Below are positions 26,549 through 34,699 of a DNA stretch of 42,811 nt, piece by piece; position 1 is the first letter of the stretch; the number at the start of each line of letters is the position of its first letter. The stretch spans positions 1 through 42,811 of the forward strand of contig JAGTRG010000008.1 of NCBI GenBank assembly GCA_018396435.1, written 5' to 3'. The stretch comes from Candidatus Bathyarchaeota archaeon. Lineage in GTDB: Archaea; Thermoproteota; Bathyarchaeia; Bathyarchaeales; DTEX01. The notes beneath the pieces were generated by a model, which saw only the letters and a list, made by a program, of their open reading frames with translations, was not told the origin of the DNA and searched no databases. Both the position numbers and the translations under genes were made by a program.

Positions 26549-27763
26549 TTAACATATTGGAATTTTTCCTTGTATTATTTCCATTGTAAATTTGTCCATA
26601 TTCTCCAGTTCGTATTTAACTATTTCTTTAACTTTTCTTTTTACGCTATCGAACGATGTGTTTGCTTCTGCAATTAATTGAACAGCTGTTATGACGGGTT
26701 GATTCACTGGCTGCCCGATTTTGCTTAACATCCAAACGTATACTTCCCTAACGCCTTGGACATTAATGCAGACCTCATTGGCGATCCTGTGGGTTAGAAG
26801 ATTATATATCTTGCCCACATGGCTAACAGGATTCTTACCGGCAGCAGCCTCAGAGCACTGAGGCCTATTCAACGATATAAGTCCATTCACTCTATTTCCC
26901 CTACCAACCTGCCCGGAGTCAGCTCCATCAGCGCTTGTTCCAAGCACGGTCAGATATAGTCCGTCTACGCCCCTCCCTGGAGCGTCAAGTGTGTTTAATT
27001 CCACATGAACCTTGTCAAAGCCATCGTTGCTTTTTTCTTCAACAAATTTATTTATATTTTCAAGAACCGCCATTTTTCTGTCGAAATATTGTTCTTCATT
27101 GCTTATGAAGCGGTCAACGAACGCCATAGAAATAGTCAAATTTAGATTTTTACCCCTGCGGAAGCCCATAACTTTTATGTCCTCTCCAGTCTCAGGGAAA
27201 ATGCTTTTAAATTTCTTTGAATTAAGATATTTTTCCACGTTGAGAACCATCCTTTCAGTTTTGGTTAATGGAGCCCACCCAACTGCTGCAGACGTATCAT
27301 TTGCCTCCAGAATTTTGCCTCCCCGCCTGAATATGTCCGTGAGTGCTTGAGAACCAGGCTGTATTTCAACTTGATACCTCACATGTTCCTCTGGGTCTAT
27401 AAACCGTAGATTTCTCTTAAACCATTCCTTCGCTGTCTGCACTGCCATTTCAGCAACCGGAATCTTTGCTTTATCAACTTCGAAAGTTGCTCTATCGCCA
27501 AAGATAAGTTTCATGGGCTTCTTTACAATACCTCCGCCAAACTTTACCTCAACTTCTCCGGCTACAAGAAGAGACTTGTCAATGTTATGATGCATTATCG
27601 CTCCAACTCTGTTAAGGTATTCCTTACTTAGGTTCACCGAAACCTCATCCATTATCGCATCGCATATCGAGTCTGGGTGCCCAAGCCCTTTTCTCTCTAC
27701 GATCTCTATTTCTTGCTCTTCAAGGGGAATGCTTCTTAATGGAATAATTGCGATATTTTCCAT
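26549..27763 (-). CDS. mat: Archaeal-type S-adenosylmethionine synthetase
   Basis: Makes S-adenosylmethionine from methionine and ATP. The 404-residue product belongs to the archaeal MAT family, which is distant from bacterial MetK: EIVERKGLGHPDSICDAIMDEVS, MHHNIDKSLLVAGEVEVKFGGG, SADGADSGQVGRGNRVNGLISLNRPQCSEAAAGKNPVSHVGK. The frame opens with GTG 27767-27769, but ATG 27763 is the more likely start. The leader appears long (about 128 bases) and begins with a hairpin. The gene supplies SAM for the radical SAM and methylation enzymes; the MetE at 34700 makes its methionine. Confidence 0.95.
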   Translation of the reverse strand: MENIAIIPLRSIPLEEQEIEIVERKGLGHPDSICDAIMDEVSVNLSKEYLNRVGAIMHHNIDKSLLVAGEVEVKFGGGIVKKPMKLIFGDRATFEVDKAKIPVAEMAVQTAKEWFKRNLRFIDPEEHVRYQVEIQPGSQALTDIFRRGGKILEANDTSAAVGWAPLTKTERMVLNVEKYLNSKKFKSIFPETGEDIKVMGFRRGKNLNLTISMAFVDRFISNEEQYFDRKMAVLENINKFVEEKSNDGFDKVHVELNTLDAPGRGVDGLYLTVLGTSADGADSGQVGRGNRVNGLISLNRPQCSEAAAGKNPVSHVGKIYNLLTHRIANEVCINVQGVREVYVWMLSKIGQPVNQPVITAVQLIAEANTSFDSVKRKVKEIVKYELENMDKFTMEIIQGKIPIC

Positions 27764-27871
27764 ATCCACACGACCATGGCTAACATTTTAAAAGAATTAT
27801 AGAGTAATGAATATATATTTTACGTTATAATATCCTTTAAAGAATATACATTATAATACATATACTTTTGT

Positions 27872-27891
27872 GTGACTTTTGGGAAAGTCAC
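27872..27891 (-). promoter_or_regulatory. 5'-terminal hairpin in the SAM synthetase leader
   Basis: GTGACTTT and AAAGTCAC form a perfect 8-bp stem around a four-base loop. On the reverse strand a clear TATA element with upstream BRE-like bases lies at about 27914-27924, placing the transcription start at or within a base or two of 27891, so the hairpin would be the first structure on the mRNA. The remaining leader to 27763 is very AT-rich. A stabilising or regulatory role is an inference; I do not recognise a known SAM riboswitch class. Confidence 0.4.
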
Positions 27892-28037
27892 GGAATTATT
27901 AGCAACTCCGCCAAATATAAAAAGGAACAAATATGAATGAATGTAACGTATATATTCTTCGTAGCTCACGCTAAGAATAAATTTGAAGAAATCTTTTTCA
28001 AGCGCGTTACCCCTACATACCTATTCTTCTTCAGTGG

Positions 28038-29069
28038 TTAAGCTAGTTTTTCCCCGCAATTAGGACAGAACTTTGCTCCGGCCTGAACATCACTCCCGCA
28101 CTTTGGACATTTAATTGCAGCATATAGCTGGCTTCCACAGTTGTTGCAGAACTTCGCTCCAGCCGGATTTAAGGCTCCACATTTGGGGCAGTTAACTCCG
28201 CCAACCGCCTGTAGCGATGCACCACAGTTGTTGCAGAATTTTGCCGTCTGTGGGTTTTGAAAGCCACATCTAGGGCATAATATCATGGGTTGCGCTGGCA
28301 CCGCGGGCGGCTGGAAGAGGGGCGGAATTATTGCCACTCCAGCCCCAACTGCTGCTCCAGGGCTTTTTGAAAGACTTTCAGTTGACTTCTGAACGGTTTC
28401 CATTCTAAGAACTTCCGCTGCAGAGACCCCTGTTCTCAAATAAAAGATCCTATCCCTCCACTCAGGGGTTGTGTCTAGGCCCTCAAATTTCACATCCATC
28501 AATTCGAGGCCTATCCTTGAAAAGGTGTCGAAAAGAACGTTTTTCGCTAGAAGACTGGTTTCATCGAGTTTGCCATAAACATCCACTAGGGAGTGTTGGC
28601 TGAGCGTGTCAATAAGTCTCTCATTGAAATATCCCCTTAGAAAGCCTTGAAGAGCATCCGTATTGAAAAGCCCTTGTCCACCTACCACCTCATTAACAAA
28701 AAGGTTCGGATCCTCAACTCTAAACCAGAAGCTCCCATAAAATTTTAATGGAGCCAACTCTTTTGTCTGGGTTTGAGCCCCAAATCTTCCCTGAAACTGC
28801 TTTAATGAGACAAAGATTATTGATGATTTAAAGGGAATCTTCTCAAATCCCGCAATTGCGGAAAGAACTTTAGTTAGTAATGGAAGATTTGCGATTGTTA
28901 AAATGTGACGACCAGCCCTAAAAACATCGTAGGCTTTTCCATCCCTAAAGAAGACAGCAGCCTCATACTCATGGACTATAAGGTTGTCTCCCCAACTTAT
29001 TTCCTCCGTAGGATATCTCCAAATAACATCGCTTTCTTTCGCTCCAATCCACTCAATAACTTTTGGCAT
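28038..29069 (-). CDS. SPFH/band-7 domain protein with three C-terminal zinc ribbons
   Basis: 343 residues. Residues 20-230 form an SPFH domain of the YdjI/virion-core type (EYEAAVFFRDGKAYDVFRAGRH at the start, FYGSFWFRVEDPNLFV, FSRIGLELMDVKFEGLD). After a Pro/Ala linker come three four-Cys ribbons (CPRCG..CNNCG, CPKCG..CNNCG, CPKCG..CPNCG). There is no membrane helix, so attachment to the membrane would be through partners. SPFH proteins scaffold membrane domains and stress responses. GGAGGGTG precedes the ATG. It is the last gene of a three-gene operon with a 4-TM protein and a coiled-coil protein. Confidence 0.85.
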   Translation of the reverse strand: MPKVIEWIGAKESDVIWRYPTEEISWGDNLIVHEYEAAVFFRDGKAYDVFRAGRHILTIANLPLLTKVLSAIAGFEKIPFKSSIIFVSLKQFQGRFGAQTQTKELAPLKFYGSFWFRVEDPNLFVNEVVGGQGLFNTDALQGFLRGYFNERLIDTLSQHSLVDVYGKLDETSLLAKNVLFDTFSRIGLELMDVKFEGLDTTPEWRDRIFYLRTGVSAAEVLRMETVQKSTESLSKSPGAAVGAGVAIIPPLFQPPAVPAQPMILCPRCGFQNPQTAKFCNNCGASLQAVGGVNCPKCGALNPAGAKFCNNCGSQLYAAIKCPKCGSDVQAGAKFCPNCGEKLA

Positions 29070-29116
29070 TCAGTTTTCACCCTCCTTTCTTTCCAACCTA
29101 TAATGGCATATTGAAA

Positions 29117-29653
29117 TCATCTACTTAATCCCCTAATAACTTCTGACCTTCGATCGATAAATCCATCAAGCTCTTCAACTTTAGATATTAATTCATCCAT
29201 TGCATTTTTCCATTCTTCTCTACCAACTTCCATTCCGGCAACCTTCTCAACATCAGTCTTTATGGATTCGACTCTTTCCATTAAACCTAAATCATGCTGG
29301 ATAACCATGTCAAGCTTATCTTCCCTGACTTTAACAGCATCAAATATTCCAGCATATCCAGCCACTGCTCTATCTACTCGTTGAGTAACCCTATCAAGAC
29401 GAGCTAAAAACGCCTCAAATCTGTAAGCATCTTCTTCAGAAAGCATCTGAGAGATCAATGGATTTGCAAATTTTTTCCTAAAAATTCTCTTCGCAGACTT
29501 AAGCTTATTCACGGCTTCCATCCTAACAAGCCGATCGCTTTCTCTCCTTAGCTCTTTCTCTTTATACCCTCTATACCCTGGGATATAACTCATGATTTTC
29601 TCCAGGAGACCCATTTCCCCTCGAACTTTCTCTAAGTAATTCTTCTCACTCAA
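29117..29653 (-). CDS. Coiled-coil protein of the SPFH operon
   Basis: About 178 residues, charged and helical throughout, with a basic stretch in the first third (KELRRESDRLVRMEAVNKLKSAKRIFRKKFA) and predicted coiled coil at 85-175. I do not recognise a family, though size and context recall helical partners of SPFH or PspA-like systems. The frame opens at GTG 29668, but TTG 29653 has GGAGG seven bases upstream and overlaps the end of the membrane-protein gene by only eight bases, so it is chosen. It probably bridges the TM protein and the SPFH protein. Confidence 0.7.
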   Translation of the reverse strand: MSEKNYLEKVRGEMGLLEKIMSYIPGYRGYKEKELRRESDRLVRMEAVNKLKSAKRIFRKKFANPLISQMLSEEDAYRFEAFLARLDRVTQRVDRAVAGYAGIFDAVKVREDKLDMVIQHDLGLMERVESIKTDVEKVAGMEVGREEWKNAMDELISKVEELDGFIDRRSEVIRGLSR

Positions 29654-29987
29654 CTTTTCGCCTCCCACGTGAAATTATACCTATAACCGCGATCATAATT
29701 AAAAGAATCCCCAAAATAACGATCGGGTTTAGCACTTTATAGAACGCTGATATTACGCCAACAGCAAACGTTACGGAGCCCCAAACTAAATAATAAAAGT
29801 GATTTTTACGGGCAATTAATGCATAAATAAGGGTGTAAACACCTAAAGGACATAGGATCCATGCTGGAAAATTAAGAAAATCAAAGGGAAGAACGCCTAA
29901 GCCGTAAATTACGGCGGCAAGACCTATAAATATTACGACAACGATGAGAGCGCCGGAACTATAATCCCAAGTGCTAGTTTTCACCAT
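29646..29987 (-). CDS. Small four-helix membrane protein of the SPFH operon
   Basis: 113 residues with four hydrophobic segments at about 12-34, 42-60, 66-84 and 86-105, short loops and a basic C-terminal tail (SRGRRKVE), which predicts a cytoplasmic C-terminus. No family is recognisable. The ATG at 29987 has GAGG a few bases upstream. It overlaps the coiled-coil gene and is the first gene of the operon, divergent from the XRE-CBS regulator. A membrane anchor for the SPFH/coiled-coil pair is the simplest inference. Confidence 0.7.
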   Translation of the reverse strand: MVKTSTWDYSSGALIVVVIFIGLAAVIYGLGVLPFDFLNFPAWILCPLGVYTLIYALIARKNHFYYLVWGSVTFAVGVISAFYKVLNPIVILGILLIMIAVIGIISRGRRKVE

Positions 29988-30090
29988 TATTCCTCAAATT
30001 TATACACTACTATTCGTTATACGCGCAGTCTATTAACTTTTGTGGTGCTTCTGAATACCTGTGGATGTTACAATGGAAAAATAAATATTG

Positions 30091-30111
30091 ATGTAAATGA
30101 ATTACATTCAT
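30091..30111. promoter_or_regulatory. Overlapping inverted repeats at the XRE-CBS promoter
   Basis: ATGTAA-N5-TTACAT (30091-30107) overlaps ATGAAT-TAC-ATTCAT (30097-30111). The pair lies between a TATA-like tract (30078-30088) and the expected transcription start near 30108, and in the divergent region shared with the SPFH operon. A dimeric HTH protein bound here would block transcription, so autoregulation by the adjacent regulator is likely. Confidence 0.45.
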
Positions 30112-30138
30112 AGGCATTATAACTGGAGGTTATTATTT

Positions 30139-30669
30139 TTGATAATAACAGGATTAATGCTTAAAAAAATGAGAATGGAAGCTGGATTAACTCAAAGTCA
30201 ATTAGCTAAACTGGTCGGGGTTTCGCAGGCTCATATAGCAAAGATAGAGAGCGGAAAGGTTGACCCTAGATTATCCACAGTTAACAAAATACTGCAAATA
30301 TTAACTAGTGGGCATGGGAAAAAATGCGGTGAAATAATGACCCGAGACGTGATCACAACAACGCCAAAGGAGAAAATACGGAATGTCAGCGAAATAATGG
30401 TGAAGTACGGGATTTCACAAATACCAGTTATTGACAGGGGTAAAGTTGTAGGCATGGTGACTGAAGAGGGAATTGTACGGAATCTAAGCCCGAACATAGC
30501 TGATGAGGTGGTTGAGAAAATCATGGAGCCCCCTCTTCCAACAGTATCGGAAGACACCGAAATCAACGTAGTAAGACCTCTCCTAGAGCTACATCCGGGC
30601 GTTCTAGTGGCAAGAAAAGGCGAATTGGTTGGGATAATAACTCGCTCAGATCTGCTTAAAGTTATATAA
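30139..30669 (+). CDS. XRE-type HTH regulator with two CBS domains
   Basis: About 176 residues. The N-terminal Cro/XRE helix-turn-helix is LKKMRMEAGLTQSQLAKLVGVSQAHIAKIESGKVDPRLST (from about residue 8). CBS domain 1 begins MTRDVITTTPKEKIRNVSEIM, and CBS 2 MEPPLPTVSEDTEINVVRPLL; CBS pairs bind adenosine nucleotides, including SAM, AMP and ATP. The archaeal COG3620 family has this architecture. The frame is open from 30097, but TTG 30139 has GGAGGT eight bases before it and follows the predicted promoter. It is divergent from the SPFH operon and overlaps its own candidate operator region, which suggests it controls both units in response to nucleotide or SAM levels. Confidence 0.85.
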   Translation: MIITGLMLKKMRMEAGLTQSQLAKLVGVSQAHIAKIESGKVDPRLSTVNKILQILTSGHGKKCGEIMTRDVITTTPKEKIRNVSEIMVKYGISQIPVIDRGKVVGMVTEEGIVRNLSPNIADEVVEKIMEPPLPTVSEDTEINVVRPLLELHPGVLVARKGELVGIITRSDLLKVI

Positions 30670-30737
30670 AATATCGAAGAATAGGCTGTTCAGCGCATTA
30701 AATTGAATTGTTAAATAATCTGGCGATTTTAAACCAA

Positions 30738-31196
30738 CTATGGAATTTTAACTCTAAAGTCTTCTTTAATTACATTTAACACAACATTTGTAACTGTTCG
30801 TTTCACGTATGGCATAGATAAAACTTTTTTAACAAAGGTATTCAGGCCGTATCTGTCTTTAAACCTGGCGATTACTGCTATGTCGAAATCACCGGTTATA
30901 TCGTAAACTGAAACAACATTATCCATCTTTGCAACATCATTTTCCACATCAACTAAGCGGGCTCCTTCAGCTTGGATAAGTATTATCGCCGTTATTCCAT
31001 ATCCAATTTTCGCCGGATCAACAAGCACTGAATAGCCTTTTAAAACACCCATCTTCTCGAGGTTCTTAATGCGATTATATGCTGTTCCAACAGAGATTCC
31101 AAGCGTCTGAGCAATCTTATTAAAACTCATACGTGAATCATCCTGTAATAGTTTAATTATTTCAAGATCGATATCATCAATTTTCTCTATTTGCAT
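30738..31196 (-). CDS. Lrp/AsnC family transcriptional regulator
   Basis: 152 residues. The N-terminal winged helix DDIDLEIIKLLQDDSRMSFNKIAQTLGISVGTAYNRIKNLEKMGVLKGY binds DNA; the C-terminal RAM domain (SVYDITGDFDIAVIARFKDRYGLNTFVKKVL) binds amino acids and sets oligomer state. ATG 31196 with GGTGG upstream is preferred over GTG 31208. It diverges from glnA across a 134-base region with repeated TTATTCAA sites, so control of glnA and of itself is likely. Specific effector unknown. Stop codon is TAG. Confidence 0.9.
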   Translation of the reverse strand: MQIEKIDDIDLEIIKLLQDDSRMSFNKIAQTLGISVGTAYNRIKNLEKMGVLKGYSVLVDPAKIGYGITAIILIQAEGARLVDVENDVAKMDNVVSVYDITGDFDIAVIARFKDRYGLNTFVKKVLSMPYVKRTVTNVVLNVIKEDFRVKIP

Positions 31197-31221
31197 TACC
31201 GCTTCCACCTATCCTGAACAT

Positions 31222-31259
31222 TTATTCAAATATTTTTCTTTTATTTAAAAATTATTCAA
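31222..31259. promoter_or_regulatory. Two direct TTATTCAA repeats between the Lrp gene and glnA
   Basis: TTATTCAA occurs at 31222-31229 and 31252-31259, exactly 30 bases apart, or about three helical turns, so both copies face the same side of the DNA. They flank the AT-rich core of the divergent promoter region, and the second ends 12 bases before the glnA TATA element. Lrp-family octamers often bind such phased sites. Confidence 0.4.
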
Positions 31260-31271
31260 GATGGACGAAAC

Positions 31272-31279
31272 ATTTATAT
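31272..31279 (+). promoter_or_regulatory. TATA box of glnA
   Basis: ATTTATAT lies 25 bases ahead of the expected transcription start near 31300. This favours the downstream glnA start (TTG 31331, with GGGAG upstream) over TTG 31307. Confidence 0.5.
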
Positions 31280-31330
31280 GCAGGCATGTAAATAGAAAGC
31301 AAATTATTGAAAAGATGGGAGAAATATCAT

Positions 31331-32809
31331 TTGACTTGCAACGAATCATTTGAAGAATCCGTTAAAAAAGCGATTGAAATTCTGAAAGATAACAAGGTTC
31401 GATGGGTACACTCCTCATTTGCCGATATAAGGGGCTTAATGCAGGACATAGTTATCCCAGCAAAGGAATTTATTGACGGAGACGCTTTCACATCCGGTTT
31501 GGGCTTTGACGGCTCATCTGTGAGGGGATTCAAATCCATTGAGGAATCGGACATGGTTTTAATGCCTGATCCGAAAACATTGGCTGTGCTACCTTGGACC
31601 AGTGGTGAAGAACAGAAGAGCGCTATTGTCCTAGGTGATGTTTGCGAAGCTTATGGAAGCAGAGAACCCTCTGAGGTTGACCCTAGAGGCTATGTCGCTA
31701 AAAAAGCTGCTAAATACGCAGCTGAGATGGGGTACATCACCTATATCGCCCCAGAGCTGGAGCACTTCATATTCTCTTCAATTGATCCAACAAAACTTGT
31801 TTGGGATCTTTGGGTTAGCCCAAATAGCGGTAAAGGAGATTCCTGGGGTGCCCCGAGGGTTATGCCTCAATCGCCTGAAATAGCAAGCGGCGGCTATGTT
31901 CTTAGACCCAGGGAAGCCTATGGAAAGCCTCCGCCTGAAGATACTACAGCTGAGTATAGAAATGAGGTTTCCACAGTTCTTGAGGACTACTTCGGATTTA
32001 AGATTGAGAAGCATCATCATGAGACCGCTACAGCCGGACAGGTTGAAATAGACTTTCAATATGGTCTGTTGATTGAAACCGCTGACAGAACAATATATTA
32101 CAAGTTTGTAGCTAAGAATGTCGCTAAAAAATATGGTTTAATAGCAACCTTCATGCCTAAACCCATTTATCTTGATAACGCCAGTGGAATGCACACTCAC
32201 ATATCACTATGGAGAGATAGCATGAACGTCATGTATGATGAAAGCGATGAATACGCTGAGATCAGTCAAACTGGAAGATATTTCATCGGAGGTCTACTCG
32301 AACATGCTAGGGCTTTAACCGCAATCTGCTGTCCAACAGTAAACTCATATAAAAGGCTTGTTCCCGGATTTGAAGCGCCGATACACATTGTTTGGTCCCG
32401 TCGAAACAGATCAGCGCTGATAAGAATCCCAGTCTATTACAGGGGACCGCATTATGCATCCTATAAACGTGTCGAGTATCGAGGCGCGGATCCCTCATGC
32501 AATCCTTACTTAGCATTCTCATGCCTCTTAATGGCTGGGCTTGATGGTATAAAAAAGAAGATTGACCCCGGAGACCCGGTTGATGAGGATATCTACAAGA
32601 TGCCTGAAGAAAGAAAGAGATATCTGGGCATAAAGGAACTGCCGACAACATTGAAAGAGGCAATTGATGAAATGAAAAGCGACGAAGTGATCCATCGAAC
32701 CCTTGGAAGCCACATATTTGATGCATTCATAGAGTACAAGATGGATGAGTGGCGCCAATATTGCCTATATGTAACCCCTTGGGAGATAATGAAGTATATA
32801 GATTATTGA
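31331..32809 (+). CDS. glnA: Glutamine synthetase type I
   Basis: ATP-dependent amidation of glutamate, the main ammonia-assimilation step. The beta-grasp has GFDGSSVRGF, the metal site is in APELEHFIF, and ATAGQVEID, NASGMHTHISLW (glutamate-binding His) and the RIPVYYRG/EYRGADPSCNPYLAFSCLLMAG region with the conserved ammonium-binding and nucleotide contacts are present. I do not see the bacterial adenylylation loop Tyr, so regulation is probably by feedback or transcription. TTG 31331 is preferred (product 492 residues); TTG 31307 would add eight residues. Divergent from an Lrp regulator and followed 54 bases later by two stand-alone RAM genes. Confidence 0.95.
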   Translation: MTCNESFEESVKKAIEILKDNKVRWVHSSFADIRGLMQDIVIPAKEFIDGDAFTSGLGFDGSSVRGFKSIEESDMVLMPDPKTLAVLPWTSGEEQKSAIVLGDVCEAYGSREPSEVDPRGYVAKKAAKYAAEMGYITYIAPELEHFIFSSIDPTKLVWDLWVSPNSGKGDSWGAPRVMPQSPEIASGGYVLRPREAYGKPPPEDTTAEYRNEVSTVLEDYFGFKIEKHHHETATAGQVEIDFQYGLLIETADRTIYYKFVAKNVAKKYGLIATFMPKPIYLDNASGMHTHISLWRDSMNVMYDESDEYAEISQTGRYFIGGLLEHARALTAICCPTVNSYKRLVPGFEAPIHIVWSRRNRSALIRIPVYYRGPHYASYKRVEYRGADPSCNPYLAFSCLLMAGLDGIKKKIDPGDPVDEDIYKMPEERKRYLGIKELPTTLKEAIDEMKSDEVIHRTLGSHIFDAFIEYKMDEWRQYCLYVTPWEIMKYIDY

Positions 32810-32863
32810 TTTAAAGCTGCATGGTTGGGTTATAATGGTTAGGAATAAAATGGAGGTGAGAGG

Positions 32864-33100
32864 ATGAGAGCATACATATTTATTGAAACTAAGCCTGGAA
32901 CATCAATAGAAGTTGCTAAAAGAATAAAAAATAGGGTTAAGGAAGTAGTTCAGGCTGACGCCATATATGGGAGGTTTGATGTAATAGCAATTATTGAGGC
33001 ACCTGATTTAGAGAGCGTAAAGGAGATACTGTATAACATTATTGAGAAGGACCCAGATATCATACACACTGAAACTTCTTTAGTCTTAAGCATAATCTGA
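32864..33100 (+). CDS. Stand-alone RAM (Lrp ligand-binding) domain protein, copy 1
   Basis: 78 residues that match only the ligand-binding half of an Lrp/AsnC protein: RAYIFIETKPGTSIEVAKRI then AIYGRFDVIAIIEAPDLESVKEIL and DPDIIHTETSLVL. There is no DNA-binding domain. Such single-domain RAM proteins form dimers and octamers that bind amino acids at subunit interfaces and may sequester Lrp or touch enzymes directly. GGAGGTGA precedes the ATG. Located 54 bases after glnA and 32 bases before the next RAM gene start region, hence an operon. Confidence 0.85.
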   Translation: MRAYIFIETKPGTSIEVAKRIKNRVKEVVQADAIYGRFDVIAIIEAPDLESVKEILYNIIEKDPDIIHTETSLVLSII

Positions 33101-33132
33101 AGGGTTAAAATGAAATTTGAGGTTTCGTGAAG

Positions 33133-33411
33133 ATGAGTACAAGCAGAGATTTGCGGAGAAAAGTTTTAAGGGCCTTCGTTCTCATCAAAATGAAGCCTGG
33201 AACATCGGAAGAGATCGTTAGATCTAGGCGTATAAAGGGAGTTAAAATGGCCAACTCGGTTCTGGGAAGATATGATGCTGTTGTCGTTATAGAGGCAAGC
33301 AGCCTTGAAGAGCTGCAGAAGATAATTTATGAGATGGTTGAGCAGCATCCGAACGTTGTGCGCACCGAGACATTAATCTCAATATTTCATCCACCCTCAA
33401 CCTCACCGTAA
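33133..33411 (+). CDS. Stand-alone RAM domain protein, copy 2
   Basis: 92 residues, a diverged duplicate of the preceding gene with a basic N-terminal extension (SRDLRRKVLRAF) and a slightly longer C-terminal tail. The core keeps FVLIKMKPGTSEEIV, LGRYDAVVVIEASSLEELQKIIYEM and HPNVVRTETLISI. ATG 33133 with GAGGT upstream is preferred over GTG 33127. The extra basic residues could bind nucleic acid or an acidic enzyme surface. It precedes the HCS-like gene by 30 bases. Confidence 0.83.
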   Translation: MSTSRDLRRKVLRAFVLIKMKPGTSEEIVRSRRIKGVKMANSVLGRYDAVVVIEASSLEELQKIIYEMVEQHPNVVRTETLISIFHPPSTSP

Positions 33412-33441
33412 TGAGTTTACATTATTAGGAGAAGTGTTTGT

Positions 33442-34683
33442 ATGAGTTGCCTATATTCAGGATCGGACGAGAAAAAAGATTTCGAAAATATTTATTTCAA
33501 ACTATCACTGAAGACGGATCCAATAATAGATGATACAACGCTTAGAGATGGTGTACAAATGCCGGGTTTGGCAGTATCGCCTGAGGATTCGGCTGAAATA
33601 GCCCGTCTCTTAGATGAGATCGGGGTTGAACGTATAGAGCTACATCATTATCAGAACACCGATAAAGAAGCAGTTAGGCTCATTAAAAAGATGGATTTAA
33701 ATGCTCGTATAGCAGGCTGGTGCAGGGCTGTTAAGGAAGATATCGACGATGCGATAGACTGCGGCTTTGAAGAAGTCGGCATTTCCCATCCGGTATCATA
33801 TATACATTTTAGGGCAAAATGGCCGGGAAAAAGTCCTAATGATCTTCTGAATAGAGTTATTGAAGTTGTTGAGTATGCCGCTAGAGACCATGGTTTAAGA
33901 GTCTTTGTTCACGGCGAGGACAGCACGAGGGCGGATTGGGAGTTTGAGAAGAAATTTATTAATGCCGTTGCGGAAGCTGGGGCTGAATGCTATAGGATAT
34001 GCGACACTGTCGGCATAGGACTGTCAGATGTTAACTCGCCCCTGCCAAACGGCATTCCAGCGAAGATTAAAGCTATAAAATATGAAACGAAAATAAGGGA
34101 TGTAGAAATCCATGCGCATGATGACTTTGGAAACGCTGTTGAAAACACTATTGCAGCCGCTAGGGCTGCCTCTGGGATATGGGATAGAATCTATCTTAGC
34201 ACGACCTTTCTCGGCATAGGTGAAAGGGCGGGAAATGCTGAAACGGAAAAAGTTTTGATGAACCTTTACATGCATTACGGCATCAGAAAATTTGAGGGAA
34301 AAACGAGCAAACTAACCTATCTAGCCGACTTCATAGGCCGGGCGACTGGTTACATTGTTCCACCCAACAAGGCCATAGTTGGCGCCTATGCTTTTGCCCA
34401 CGAATCCGGCATTCATACACACGGTGTCCTTAATGATCCGGCCACATATGAGCCCTATCCGCCTGAACTTGTAGGGAACATCAGAAGGCTAACAATAGGG
34501 AAGCACTCAGGTAAAGCAATAATAAGATATAAAATTATGGAGGTTACGGGTAAAGAGCCTAGCGCAGAAGCTCTCATGAAAATCATGGAAGAAATTAAGC
34601 GTCTCTACGAATCTGGAAGAAAAGCATCCTTAAGAGAGGAAGAATTCAGAAGAATACTTCAGAAAGCCGGTTTGATAGAGTGA
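33442..34683 (+). CDS. Homocitrate synthase/isopropylmalate synthase family enzyme (possible Re-citrate synthase)
   Basis: Condenses acetyl-CoA with a 2-oxoacid. The barrel starts with DTTLRDG (31-37), although the usual Glu after Gly is Val38 (GVQ instead of GEQ). VHGEDSTRADWEF, CDTVGIG and the metal-binding HAHDDFGN follow, then GERAGNAETEK and HESGIHTHGVLNDPATYEPY with GKHSGK. At 413 residues it lacks the C-terminal leucine-sensing domain of LeuA and fits homocitrate, citramalate or Re-citrate synthase. Position behind glnA and two RAM genes suggests a link to glutamate and 2-oxoglutarate supply. AGGAGAAG precedes the ATG. Confidence 0.8.
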   Translation: MSCLYSGSDEKKDFENIYFKLSLKTDPIIDDTTLRDGVQMPGLAVSPEDSAEIARLLDEIGVERIELHHYQNTDKEAVRLIKKMDLNARIAGWCRAVKEDIDDAIDCGFEEVGISHPVSYIHFRAKWPGKSPNDLLNRVIEVVEYAARDHGLRVFVHGEDSTRADWEFEKKFINAVAEAGAECYRICDTVGIGLSDVNSPLPNGIPAKIKAIKYETKIRDVEIHAHDDFGNAVENTIAAARAASGIWDRIYLSTTFLGIGERAGNAETEKVLMNLYMHYGIRKFEGKTSKLTYLADFIGRATGYIVPPNKAIVGAYAFAHESGIHTHGVLNDPATYEPYPPELVGNIRRLTIGKHSGKAIIRYKIMEVTGKEPSAEALMKIMEEIKRLYESGRKASLREEEFRRILQKAGLIE

Positions 34684-34699
34684 TCAGCCTAAATCATTT

